Of a stretch of DNA of 51,462 nucleotides, positions 31,419 to 38,468 are shown piece after piece. The DNA is from an uncultured Nocardioidaceae bacterium (GTDB lineage Bacteria; Actinomycetota; Actinomycetes; Propionibacteriales; Nocardioidaceae), in contig CADCUI010000009.1 of assembly GCA_902805845.1 (NCBI GenBank), positions 1-51,462 on the forward strand, written 5' to 3'. The position numbers and the translations under genes are program-made. How positions within the stretch are numbered: the stretch's first letter is position 1; each line of letters begins with the position of its first letter. Below the pieces are notes generated by a model. That model ran no database searches. It saw only the letters and a program-made list of their open reading frames with translations, and had not been told where the DNA came from.

Positions 31419-32798
31419 GTGAGCGACGACATCGCTGCGCGCCTCCGGGCCGCCGATCCCCACAAGCTCGGCCAGCGCCTGCGTCAGACGCGGCGATCCC
31501 GGGGGATGACCCAGCCTGCGGTGGCCGGCGCGGATGCCTCGGCGGCGTACCTCTCCCGTATCGAGTCCGGACAGCGACGGCCCGACGTGGCGCTGCTGCA
31601 GCGGATCGCCGACCGGCTCCAGGTTCCGGTCGACGCCCTGCTCGACGACGGGCCGCAGCACGACCCTGACGAGGTGCGCCTGACCTTGGACTACGCCGAG
31701 CTGGCGCTCGAATCCGGCGAGATCGACGAGGCGGAGACACGGTCGCGAGCGGTCCTCGCGGACGGGTCCGCTGCCTTCGCCGGGATGGACGACCGAGCGA
31801 CCTATCTCCACGGCCGCGCACTCGAGGCGCAGGGCCGGCTCGACGACGCCATCGTGGAGCTCGAACGCCTCACAGGAACGCCGACGGACCTCCAGTGGGT
31901 GAGGAGCAGGATCGCTCTCAGCCGGTGCTACCGCGAGGGCGGCGACCTCACCAAGGCGGTCGAGTGCGGTGAGGGTGTGCTTGCGGCGCTCGCCGGGAGC
32001 GGACTCGCCGGGTGCGACGAGGCGGTGCAGCTGGCGGTCACCGTCGCCGCGGCGCACTTCGAGCGGGGCGACCGCGGGGAGGCGGTGCGGATCTGCCGTC
32101 GGACCGTCGAGGAGGCGGAGGGCACCGGCTCGACGACGGCCCGTGCCTCGGCGTACTGGAACGCGAGCCTCGTCGAGGCCGAGCGCGGGTCCACCCGGGC
32201 GGCGGTGGCGTTGGCCGAGCGGGCTCTGGCCCTGTTGGGCGAGGGGTCGGACCCGCGGAACGTGGCCCGGCTGCGCACCACCCTGGGCGACCTCTACCTC
32301 ACGCTCGAAGAGCCCGAGGTCGACCTCGCCGAGAGGTTGTTGCTCCGGGCGGCCGACGAGCTGGACGGCTCCAGCGCCGGGCTCGTCGACCTGGCACGCA
32401 ACCGCCTTGCCCGGGCTCGGGCCCGGCTGCTGGCCGGGGATCCGGTCGCGGCCAGGGCGCTGGCCGAGGACGTGTGCGGCGAGATGACCGGCGTCGCGCC
32501 CCTTCTGCTCGCCGACGGCTACGCGGTCCAGGGTCAGGCCGCCGCGGCCATGGGCGACTTCACCGACGCCCGTGACCGTTACCGCCGAGCTGTGCTCGTC
32601 CTCACCGGGGTCGGCGCGGATCGGTCGGCGGCCGACCTGTGGTACGACCTGGGGTCGTTGTGGGACGACCTGGGCGAGCTGGACGCGGCCCGGGACGCCT
32701 ACCGGCGGGCGGCTGCCTCGAGCGGGCTACGCGCCCGCCGAGCCGCTCCCCAGCGGGTTCTTCAGCAGCACCAGCCGCGGTCGCGGAGCTTGGAGTAG
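31419..32798 (+). CDS. XRE-family HTH regulator with C-terminal TPR array (RRNPP-like architecture)
   Basis: 459 residues from GTG 31419, with GGGGGG upstream and a leaderless-type -10. Residues 14-75 are a lambda-repressor-type HTH (KLGQRLRQTRRSRGMTQPAV, then SAAYLSRIESGQRRPDVALL). From about residue 80 on, the chain is a run of helical pairs of TPR type (LDYAELALESGEIDEAETRS, YLHGRALEAQGRLDDAIVEL, LWYDLGSLWDDLGELDAARD). HTH plus TPR is the layout of peptide-sensing regulators such as Rgg, PlcR, NprR and AimR. The gene runs into a convergent small peptide gene, overlapping it by 37 bp. Signal and targets are unknown; operator-like repeats lie upstream of both genes. Confidence 0.85.
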   Translation: MSDDIAARLRAADPHKLGQRLRQTRRSRGMTQPAVAGADASAAYLSRIESGQRRPDVALLQRIADRLQVPVDALLDDGPQHDPDEVRLTLDYAELALESGEIDEAETRSRAVLADGSAAFAGMDDRATYLHGRALEAQGRLDDAIVELERLTGTPTDLQWVRSRIALSRCYREGGDLTKAVECGEGVLAALAGSGLAGCDEAVQLAVTVAAAHFERGDRGEAVRICRRTVEEAEGTGSTTARASAYWNASLVEAERGSTRAAVALAERALALLGEGSDPRNVARLRTTLGDLYLTLEEPEVDLAERLLLRAADELDGSSAGLVDLARNRLARARARLLAGDPVAARALAEDVCGEMTGVAPLLLADGYAVQGQAAAAMGDFTDARDRYRRAVLVLTGVGADRSAADLWYDLGSLWDDLGELDAARDAYRRAAASSGLRARRAAPQRVLQQHQPRSRSLE

Positions 32799-32917
32799 GT
32801 GAGAGCGGACTGCGAGACGGCGTCGTCCGCGCCGTGCGAGACCACGTACCCGAGACCCAGCACGGACGCGAACGTGAGCATGGTTGCCACCAGTCGGGGC
32901 ATGACGAAACGACGCAT
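32762..32917 (-). CDS. Small secreted peptide precursor, possible signal for the adjacent HTH-TPR regulator
   Basis: 51 residues from ATG 32917, with a strong GGGAGGAG 8 nt upstream. N-terminus MRRFVMPRLVATMLTFASVL is basic then hydrophobic, as for an export signal; the export region ends near VVSHGADD. The remaining chain is SQSALTYSKLRDRGWCC, closing with two adjacent Cys. A mature product could be a short C-terminal peptide, as in Phr, PapR or SHP signals, and Cys-Cys could form a vicinal disulphide. It overlaps the 3' end of the HTH-TPR gene on the opposite strand. A TGGCAAG-N5-CTTGCCA repeat lies about 145 bp upstream. No homologue is known to me. Confidence 0.7.
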   Translation of the reverse strand: MRRFVMPRLVATMLTFASVLGLGYVVSHGADDAVSQSALTYSKLRDRGWCC

Positions 32918-33058
32918 GGGGGAGCTCCTCCCAAAGCTTCCGGGGCGGTGGCGTCAGCAGATGGCCACCGCCGGTCTCATCGACCCGGACGTGTGCAAGA
33001 CGAGGAGTACGTCGACAAACAGGACGAACGGTCAGGCGCATGGTCCGATCGGGTCTGG

Positions 33059-33079
33059 TCTGGCAAGTGCCGCTTGCCA
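33059..33079. promoter_or_regulatory. Second inverted repeat TGGCAAG-N5-CTTGCCA, candidate operator
   Basis: Arms TGGCAAG (33061-33067) and CTTGCCA (33073-33079), with TC before the left arm giving the full 9-bp half-site TCTGGCAAG (33059-33067) seen at 31367. Spacer is 5 nt instead of 15, a difference of one helical turn. It lies 142-162 bp upstream of the peptide start. The 331 nt between peptide gene and tRNA-Arg hold only this, a perfect TTGACA on the plus strand at 33096-33101, and the hairpin below. Confidence 0.6.
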
Positions 33080-33152
33080 TTCTTTACACTCGCCCTTGAC
33101 AAACCCGGTCCGCTGGTAAAGGCTGTAGGCACTGGGAGGACGCCGGGGTCGG

Positions 33153-33182
33153 GAGCAGGTCAACTGGGAGGGTGACCTGCTC
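33153..33182 (-). terminator. Hairpin downstream of tRNA-Arg
   Basis: GAGCAGGTCA (33153-33162) and TGACCTGCTC (33173-33182) form a perfect 10-bp stem with a 10-nt loop, 66 nt beyond the tRNA 3' end. It could also end a short plus-strand RNA started by the TTGACA element at 33096. Confidence 0.5.
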
Positions 33183-33248
33183 ACCGCCCCCGACGCGTGA
33201 GCATCTCGGGCACAGGCACGAAGTCTCGGCTGACGGGTCTCGGCTGGG

Positions 33249-33322
33249 CGCCCCCGGCAGGACTCGAACCTGCGACCAACAGATTAGAAGTCTGTCGCTC
33301 TGTCCAGCTGAGCTACGGGGGC
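33249..33322 (-). tRNA. tRNA-Arg (anticodon TCT)
   Basis: 74 nt. Acceptor GCCCCCG pairs fully with CGGGGGC, discriminator G. Anticodon stem ACAGA/TCTGT encloses CTTCTAA, giving TCT for the rare AGA codon. T-arm GCAGG-TTCGAGT-CCTGC. CCA not encoded. Confidence 0.97.
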
Positions 33323-33476
33323 CTTGCGGGAATGCCGCCGGTCGGAGGCTATCCGACGCCACGGGACCGCACGCCTGACGCCCGGCGCCTGAGGGACGCC
33401 CGAGATCACGGAAACGGCACTGCGCTCGGACCTCTCCCGGGGAGGCGCGGATGTCCCGGACCGCCGCGTTGCGGCC

Positions 33477-33482
33477 TAGACT
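33477..33482 (+). promoter_or_regulatory. Leaderless -10 of the ANTAR-like gene
   Basis: TAGACT lies 6 nt before GTG 33489, with no ribosome-binding site. Confidence 0.4.
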
Positions 33483-33488
33483 GCCGCG

Positions 33489-33695
33489 GTGGCGGGATCA
33501 GCCGATGACGACGCGGTGGAGCAGGCGACTGCCATCGCGATGGACCGTTATGACATGAGCCAGCCTGGGGCGCTCGCGTTGCTCTCCCGACTTGCTCGCC
33601 GCGGCAAGGTCGATCTACGCGTGGTCGCACTGGCCATGATCGCGGCCGCGGTTGCGCGACGTGCCCGGCAGGAGCTGCTGCCGAGGGTGCAGTGA
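33489..33695 (+). CDS. Small ANTAR-like helical protein
   Basis: 68 residues from GTG 33489. The stretch AVEQATAIAMDRYDMSQPGA followed by LALLSRLARRGKVDLRVVAL follows the ANTAR pattern: I-x-x-A-x-G-x-L-M-x-R-x, then A-x-x-x-L-R-x-x-A-x-x, then L-x-x-V-A. ANTAR domains bind two-hexaloop RNA and block termination. Here the domain stands alone, without a GAF or receiver domain, and some conserved positions differ, so the assignment is tentative. No two-hexaloop RNA was identified. Confidence 0.55.
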   Translation: MAGSADDDAVEQATAIAMDRYDMSQPGALALLSRLARRGKVDLRVVALAMIAAAVARRARQELLPRVQ

Positions 33696-33769
33696 TTGGC
33701 CGAGGGACCTTCGGGCCTCGGACTGTCTCAGTTCACCTGGCGGCCACTCCGCACGGCGACATTGGCGCC

Positions 33770-33871
33770 ATGAGGATCCAGCTGGCACTCCTGTTCAGCC
33801 TCGCCGCCTACTTGGTGGCCGCGACCACGTTCGCCGGCGCCCTGGCCGGAGTCGTGCCCGGAGGCCCCTGA
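33770..33871 (+). CDS. Very small hydrophobic peptide
   Basis: 33 residues: MRIQLALLFSLAAYLVAATT followed by FAGALAGVVPGGP. It is one membrane-spanning or signal-like segment. GACATT lies 6 nt upstream, the same layout as other leaderless starts here. No family known. Confidence 0.35.
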   Translation: MRIQLALLFSLAAYLVAATTFAGALAGVVPGGP

Positions 33872-33913
33872 CCCGGCGCGGCCCTGCCGCGCGCGGTGCA
33901 AATCTTGAGGCGG

Positions 33914-35203
33914 TCAGGGCAGCGGCGCGTAGCGGATGCCGCGCCGGTACTTGCCGCCGAAGCGGACCCCGTCGGTCACGAACCAGACGCCTGTGGTCGT
34001 CGGCAGGATCTGATAGCCGCCCGACGAGGCAGGCATGACCGGGTTCCACGACAGCGCCAGTCCCGTGACGGGGTCGACCGCACCCCCGCCGAGCCGGTCC
34101 AGGGCCCCGGGACCCTTCGAGTCCTTGCCGTAGGGGTTGTCCAGCCACCGGTTGTGACCCTGGACGTAGACAGCCTCGCCCGTGACGGCGACCGACTTCA
34201 GCGAGTCGCCGCCGGTGTAGTTGATCCAGGTCGGCCGGGTCGGGTCGGCGACGTTGGTCTCGAACCTGGCCACCGAGTCGCACAGCTGGCGGAAGAGTCC
34301 GCCTTGCTGCGGGACGTAGCCGAACGAGGCGAGCGCGAACCAGGTGCTGTCCGGGGCGAAGTCGACGTCCTGGACGTAGGCGATCGCGTTGGCACGCGTG
34401 GAGGTGCATGACTCACTCAGCGGCTTGTAGTACCACGCGGACAGGGTGCTGGAGGTCTCACCGAGGTCGAGCATGAAGGCACGCGCCCGGGGCTGGTTGT
34501 CCACGGTGGTGAAGTTGCCGACGGCCACGAGGCGGGAGCCATCGGGGCTGATGTCGAACTTGAACACCTGGGCGGCGTCGCTGTTGGGAAGCTTGCCGGT
34601 GACGAGGTTCGGGATGTACGGCGTCGCCTTCCCGTTGTCCGGCCTGAGGGCAAGAAGCTTGCGGCCGAACGTGCCGGCGACGACGAGCCGTCCGCGGTCG
34701 AGCTCCATGTCGGTGACCCTGCCGACGTTGATCGGCGGGACGAACGAGGAGTCGAGCTGTCCGGTGGCAAGGCTGAGCTTGGCGAGGGCAGGTCGGCTGA
34801 CTCCGTTGACGGTCTTGAAGCTGCCTCCGAGGTAGACCGAGGTCCCGTCGGACAGGACGGACCACACGTCACCGTCGACCTGCGGAACAAACCTCTCGTT
34901 GATCGCCCCTGTCGTGGCGGAGAACGCCACGACGTTGCGCCGCTGCCACTGCTGCGTGCGGGCGCTGTTCTCGACGACCGAGAAGCGACCACCCACCACC
35001 ATCTGGTCCCCGGCAGTGGTGATCGACAACGCGACCGGTGCCGGTGCGCCGTTGACCGCCACCAGGTTGGGAGTCCAGGAAGCAGCGGTCTGGCTCACCA
35101 CGGTGGGGTGGCCGAACTCCGACGCCTCGACCGAAGCAGCACCCGAGAGCAGGCCGAGTCCCAACATGGTGGCGAGCGAAACGCGCACAGCGGTCTTTCT
35201 CAT
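33914..35203 (-). CDS. Secreted delta-60 repeat (DUF5122-like) beta-propeller protein
   Basis: 429 residues from ATG 35203, after GGTGGGGG; an open extension to 35296 has no signals. Signal sequence RVSLATMLGLGLLSGAASVEA. The repeat pattern of delta-60/DUF5122 is clear in MVVGGRFSVVENSAR, YLGGSFKTVNGVSRPALAKL and SLATGQLDSSFVP, and later copies are more diverged (AVGNFTTVDNQPRARAFML). The propeller is probably exported and binds protein or glycan. No catalytic signature. It is transcribed alone, divergent from the flavin reductase gene. Confidence 0.85.
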   Translation of the reverse strand: MRKTAVRVSLATMLGLGLLSGAASVEASEFGHPTVVSQTAASWTPNLVAVNGAPAPVALSITTAGDQMVVGGRFSVVENSARTQQWQRRNVVAFSATTGAINERFVPQVDGDVWSVLSDGTSVYLGGSFKTVNGVSRPALAKLSLATGQLDSSFVPPINVGRVTDMELDRGRLVVAGTFGRKLLALRPDNGKATPYIPNLVTGKLPNSDAAQVFKFDISPDGSRLVAVGNFTTVDNQPRARAFMLDLGETSSTLSAWYYKPLSESCTSTRANAIAYVQDVDFAPDSTWFALASFGYVPQQGGLFRQLCDSVARFETNVADPTRPTWINYTGGDSLKSVAVTGEAVYVQGHNRWLDNPYGKDSKGPGALDRLGGGAVDPVTGLALSWNPVMPASSGGYQILPTTTGVWFVTDGVRFGGKYRRGIRYAPLP

Positions 35204-35420
35204 GGAAACCCCCACCGATCCATCCCCTGGTAAGAAACTGCCCCACGCAGCCACAAGGACGGTAACTCGGACAACTCCGACGCGACAGAGGACCAAAGGC
35301 CTTCCGCCAAGGCAAGCCTCGCAGTCGCATGGTCAACGGGTGGTCGTCGACGCCCCTGTCACGACGTCGGCGACGGCTCGGCTTGGGTGTCGCTGCCTGC
35401 GGAATGGGAAGGTGCCTCAC

Positions 35421-36032
35421 GTGACCGATCTCAAGGCCCTGACTCTCGTGTGCACGCTCAAGCCGTCCCCGAACGACTCCAGCTCCGACCTCCTGGCCCG
35501 GGACATCCAGGGCGAGCTCAACTCCAGGGGGGTCGCAGGTGAGATCGTCCGGGTGGTCGACCACGACGTCCGCTTCGGCGTGACGACCGACGAGGGGGAC
35601 GGCGACGAGTGGCCGGTGATCAGGGCCAAGGTCATGGCCGCGGACATCCTGGTTCTCACGGTTCCGATCTGGCTGGGACAACCGTCCTCGGTGTGCAAGA
35701 TGGTGCTCGAGCGCCTCGACGCCGAGCTCGGTGAGACCGACGACCAGGGCCGGAAGTCGACCTACGGCAAGGTGGCCATCGTGGGCGTCGTCGGCAACGA
35801 GGACGGAGCGCACCACACCGTGTCAGCCTGCCTCCAGGCGCTCAACGACGTCGGGTTCTCCCTCGCGGCGAACGCAGGCACCTACTGGGTGGGCGAGGCG
35901 ATGCAGGCGGTCAACTACGACGACCACGACGAGACGCCGGAGAAGACGGCGTCGGCCACGACGATGGCGGCCTCCAACGCGGTCCACCTGGCTCGGCTGC
36001 TGCGCGCTACGCAGTACCCGGCGCCGACCTGA
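35421..36032 (+). CDS. Flavodoxin-fold NAD(P)H-dependent FMN reductase-like protein
   Basis: 203 residues from GTG 35421, with GGGAAGG eight nt upstream. It begins LKALTLVCTLKPSPNDSSSD, the FMN-phosphate-binding loop of the NADPH-dependent FMN reductase family, and has LVLTVPIWLGQPSSVCKMVLERLDAEL for the flavin ring side. Later NAGTYWVGEAMQAVNYDD fits the same group. It is cytoplasmic and probably reduces quinones or flavins. It is convergent with the Gly-rich membrane protein gene, with 2 bp between stops. Confidence 0.88.
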   Translation: MTDLKALTLVCTLKPSPNDSSSDLLARDIQGELNSRGVAGEIVRVVDHDVRFGVTTDEGDGDEWPVIRAKVMAADILVLTVPIWLGQPSSVCKMVLERLDAELGETDDQGRKSTYGKVAIVGVVGNEDGAHHTVSACLQALNDVGFSLAANAGTYWVGEAMQAVNYDDHDETPEKTASATTMAASNAVHLARLLRATQYPAPT

Positions 36033-36034
36033 CC

Positions 36035-36856
36035 TCAGAAGTCGCCGAACCCCCCGAAGTCCCCGAACCCGCCGTCACCGAAGCCGCCGCCCCCACCGCT
36101 GGCGTCGAGGTCCCCGCCGAAGTCACCACCGCCGTCGCCTCCGACGTCGGACCCGCCGGTGTCGAATCCGTCGACCATGCCGCCGTCCCAGGAGCTCGAC
36201 AGCAGGCTGCCCAGGAGGAAGCCCGGCAGCAGCCCGCCCATCGCGTACGCCGAGAAGTAGCCCATCGCCCACGGCGAGTACGCGGGGCCGGCCTGCCAGT
36301 AAGGCACGCGACCGGCGCCCATCGGCACTGTCCGGACGTCGGGCTCGGCACCCTGGGCCAGCCGGTCCGCGTCGGCGCCGCAGACCGGGATGCGGCGTGG
36401 CTGGCCACCCGGAGGGGACCAGTCGACATCGACCATGGAGGGGCCGTGCGAGGGGTTGAAGAAGCACGGTGGCCTGCGCTGGGGGAGGGGCTTGCCCTCC
36501 CGTCGGGCCCGGACGCAGGCAACGGCGTACCGGCCGTCCTCGAGTGCGGAGGTGACGTGGCGGACGTCGTCGGGCTGCTGCACCATCTCCAGGGCCCGGT
36601 TGGCCGCCTCGTAGGAGTCCAGCGCACGCTGCCAGTCCTGCAGCATCGCCTCGTCGACCGAGCCCATCTTCACGTCGAGGTCGAGCCGCTGCAGCTCCTC
36701 GCCGAAACGCGTGACGTCCTCCTCGGCGGCCCGCCGGGCGGCGTCGAGATCCGCTGCGGAGAGCTGCGGGCGGGAGCGCGTCGACGACAACCGGCGAGCA
36801 CCACCGAGCGCCATCCAGATGACGGCGAGGAAGAGAAAGACGAGCAGCAGCTCCAT
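36035..36856 (-). CDS. Membrane-anchored protein with Gly/Asp/Phe-rich tail, unknown
   Basis: 273 residues from ATG 36856; TAACAC lies 6 nt upstream. One N-terminal helix (LLLVFLFLAVIWMALGG) is followed by a helical region (DLDAARRAAEEDVTRFGEEL). A Cys-containing core (PPCFFNPSHGPSMVDVDW, then IPVCGADADRLAQG) and a second hydrophobic stretch (YFSAYAMGGLLPGFLLGSLL) come next. The last 45 residues are Gly-rich with repeated Phe-Gly-Asp. The core resembles proteins annotated as hypothetical in actinobacteria. The Gly-rich tail may be flexible or phase-separating. No function is suggested by the neighbours. Confidence 0.8.
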   Translation of the reverse strand: MELLLVFLFLAVIWMALGGARRLSSTRSRPQLSAADLDAARRAAEEDVTRFGEELQRLDLDVKMGSVDEAMLQDWQRALDSYEAANRALEMVQQPDDVRHVTSALEDGRYAVACVRARREGKPLPQRRPPCFFNPSHGPSMVDVDWSPPGGQPRRIPVCGADADRLAQGAEPDVRTVPMGAGRVPYWQAGPAYSPWAMGYFSAYAMGGLLPGFLLGSLLSSSWDGGMVDGFDTGGSDVGGDGGGDFGGDLDASGGGGGFGDGGFGDFGGFGDF

Positions 36857-36892
36857 GCCTGAGTGTTACCCCTCCGGTAGTTCTCGAGAACC

Positions 36893-38350
36893 TCAGCCCC
36901 GCAGTGAGGCCATCCACTCCTCGACGGCGCCCGGTTCACGGGGCAGGGCGGCCGAGAGGTTCCGACAGCCGTCGGCGGTGACGAGGATGTCGTCCTCGAT
37001 CCGGATGCCGATGCCGCGCAGCTCCTCGGGAACGAGCAGATCGTCCTCCTGGAAGTACAGCCCTGGCTCGACGGTCAGCACCATTCCTTCCGCGAGGTCG
37101 CCCCGGGGATAGACGTCGAGCGAAGCGCGGGCACAGTCGTGCACGTCCATGCCGAGCATGTGGCTGGTCGAGTGCAGGGTCCACCGGGCGTAGACGCGGC
37201 TGTCCGGCGCCAGCGCCTCCTCGACCGGGACCGGAAGCAGCCCCATGTCGGCCAGCCCGTGGGCGAGCACCCGCATCGCGGCCTGGTGCGGGGCGGTGAA
37301 GGCAACCCCGGGTCGCACCTCGTCGATGCCGGCCTGCTGGGCGGCGAGGACCAGCGAGTAGAGCTCACGCTGCAGGTCCGTGTAGCGGCCGCTGACCGGG
37401 ATGGTCCGGGTGACGTCGGCGGTGTAGAGGCTGGTGGCCTCCGCACCCATGTCGAGGAGCACCATCTCGCCCGGGATGACCGGCCCGGTGTTCTCGATCC
37501 AGTGCAGGGTCGTGGCGTGCCTGCCGCCGCCGACGATCGAGTCGTACCCGATGTCGTTGCCCATGGCGCGGGCACGCCGGAAGAAGGTGCCCTCGAGCCA
37601 GCGCTCGCCGAACTCGAGCACCCGGTCCCACTCGCGCACGGAGTCCTCGAAGCCCAGGGTCGTGATGTCGCACGCTTCCTGGAGCTGGGCGACCTCCCAC
37701 TCGTCCTTGACCAGGCGCAGCTCGGAGAGGACCGTCGCCAGCTCGGTGTCGCGGGCCTCGTCCTCGGGCACCAGGGCGTCGACGCGGCTGTCGACCCCGC
37801 GCAGCACACGGGTCTTGGCTCCTGCGCTCAGCGCGCCCGGGAGGTCGTCGAGGTGGCGGCACTCCACCCCCAACGACGACGACATCTCGCGCAAGGAGGG
37901 CCGCCGGCCGGCCCAGAGCTCGCCGTAGGCCCGGTCGCGGAAGAACTCGTCGGTGTCCCGCGACGAGCGGGGTCGTGCGTAGAGCACCGCCTCGCCGCCC
38001 TCGATGACGAGGACCGCGTCGGAGGTCTGGTTGCCGCTCAGATGGGTGTGGGCCGTGTCGGGCCGGAACCGGTAGTCGGTGTCGTTGGCTCGCACCTTGA
38101 AGGTGCCCGCCGGCACCACGAGCCGTTCGCCCGGGAGCAGCTCGGCGAGCCGCTCGCGCCGGGCCGCTGCCCAGGGGGTCACCGGGTGGGGCGGCAGGTC
38201 GAGCTCCCGGTCCCCCCAGCCGGTGCGCATGAAGGCGGCGTACGCCTCGGGGACGGCCTGGTCATGGGTCTCGGTCTTCTGCTCGGACCGCTCGACCTCC
38301 GCAGGGCTGCTCTCGGGGGTGGCCTCCGGGCCGACGCTCTCCTCGCTCAC
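36893..38350 (-). CDS. pepP: Xaa-Pro aminopeptidase (M24, aminopeptidase P)
   Basis: 485 residues from GTG 38350; TACAGT lies 6 nt upstream (actta complement at 38357-38362), so the start is leaderless and the longer frame to 38527 is rejected. The two-domain structure begins with a pita-bread-preceding domain (YAAFMRTGWGDRELDLPPHP). The metal ligands of M24 are present: LLDMGAEATSLYTADVTRT (two Asp), STSHMLGMDVHDC (His), VLTVEPGLYF (Glu) and IGIRIEDDILVT (Glu). It removes an N-terminal residue before Pro in the cytoplasm. The first 60 residues are acidic and variable. Confidence 0.93.
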   Translation of the reverse strand: MSEESVGPEATPESSPAEVERSEQKTETHDQAVPEAYAAFMRTGWGDRELDLPPHPVTPWAAARRERLAELLPGERLVVPAGTFKVRANDTDYRFRPDTAHTHLSGNQTSDAVLVIEGGEAVLYARPRSSRDTDEFFRDRAYGELWAGRRPSLREMSSSLGVECRHLDDLPGALSAGAKTRVLRGVDSRVDALVPEDEARDTELATVLSELRLVKDEWEVAQLQEACDITTLGFEDSVREWDRVLEFGERWLEGTFFRRARAMGNDIGYDSIVGGGRHATTLHWIENTGPVIPGEMVLLDMGAEATSLYTADVTRTIPVSGRYTDLQRELYSLVLAAQQAGIDEVRPGVAFTAPHQAAMRVLAHGLADMGLLPVPVEEALAPDSRVYARWTLHSTSHMLGMDVHDCARASLDVYPRGDLAEGMVLTVEPGLYFQEDDLLVPEELRGIGIRIEDDILVTADGCRNLSAALPREPGAVEEWMASLRG

Positions 38351-38435
38351 GCGGTCACTGTACGTCGGAGCGCGCCGGGCGGCACCGGGGTTGACGGCGG
38401 GGTCGACGGGGGTTGGCGGTGAGGTGGCTTCGGGG

Positions 38436-38462
38436 TTGACGGTGGCGGCGCCTGGATACATT
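38436..38462 (+). promoter_or_regulatory. Promoter of the prsW-dynA-dynB operon
   Basis: TTGACG (38436-38441), then TACATT (38457-38462), spacer 15 nt (short), and 6 nt to ATG 38469, with no ribosome-binding site. A leaderless start for the operon is likely. Confidence 0.4.
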
Positions 38463-38468
38463 GACGCC

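Noticed and set aside
33172-33378. Plus-strand 68-codon frame across tRNA-Arg
   Set aside because: It reads the antisense of the tRNA gene and has no conserved features.
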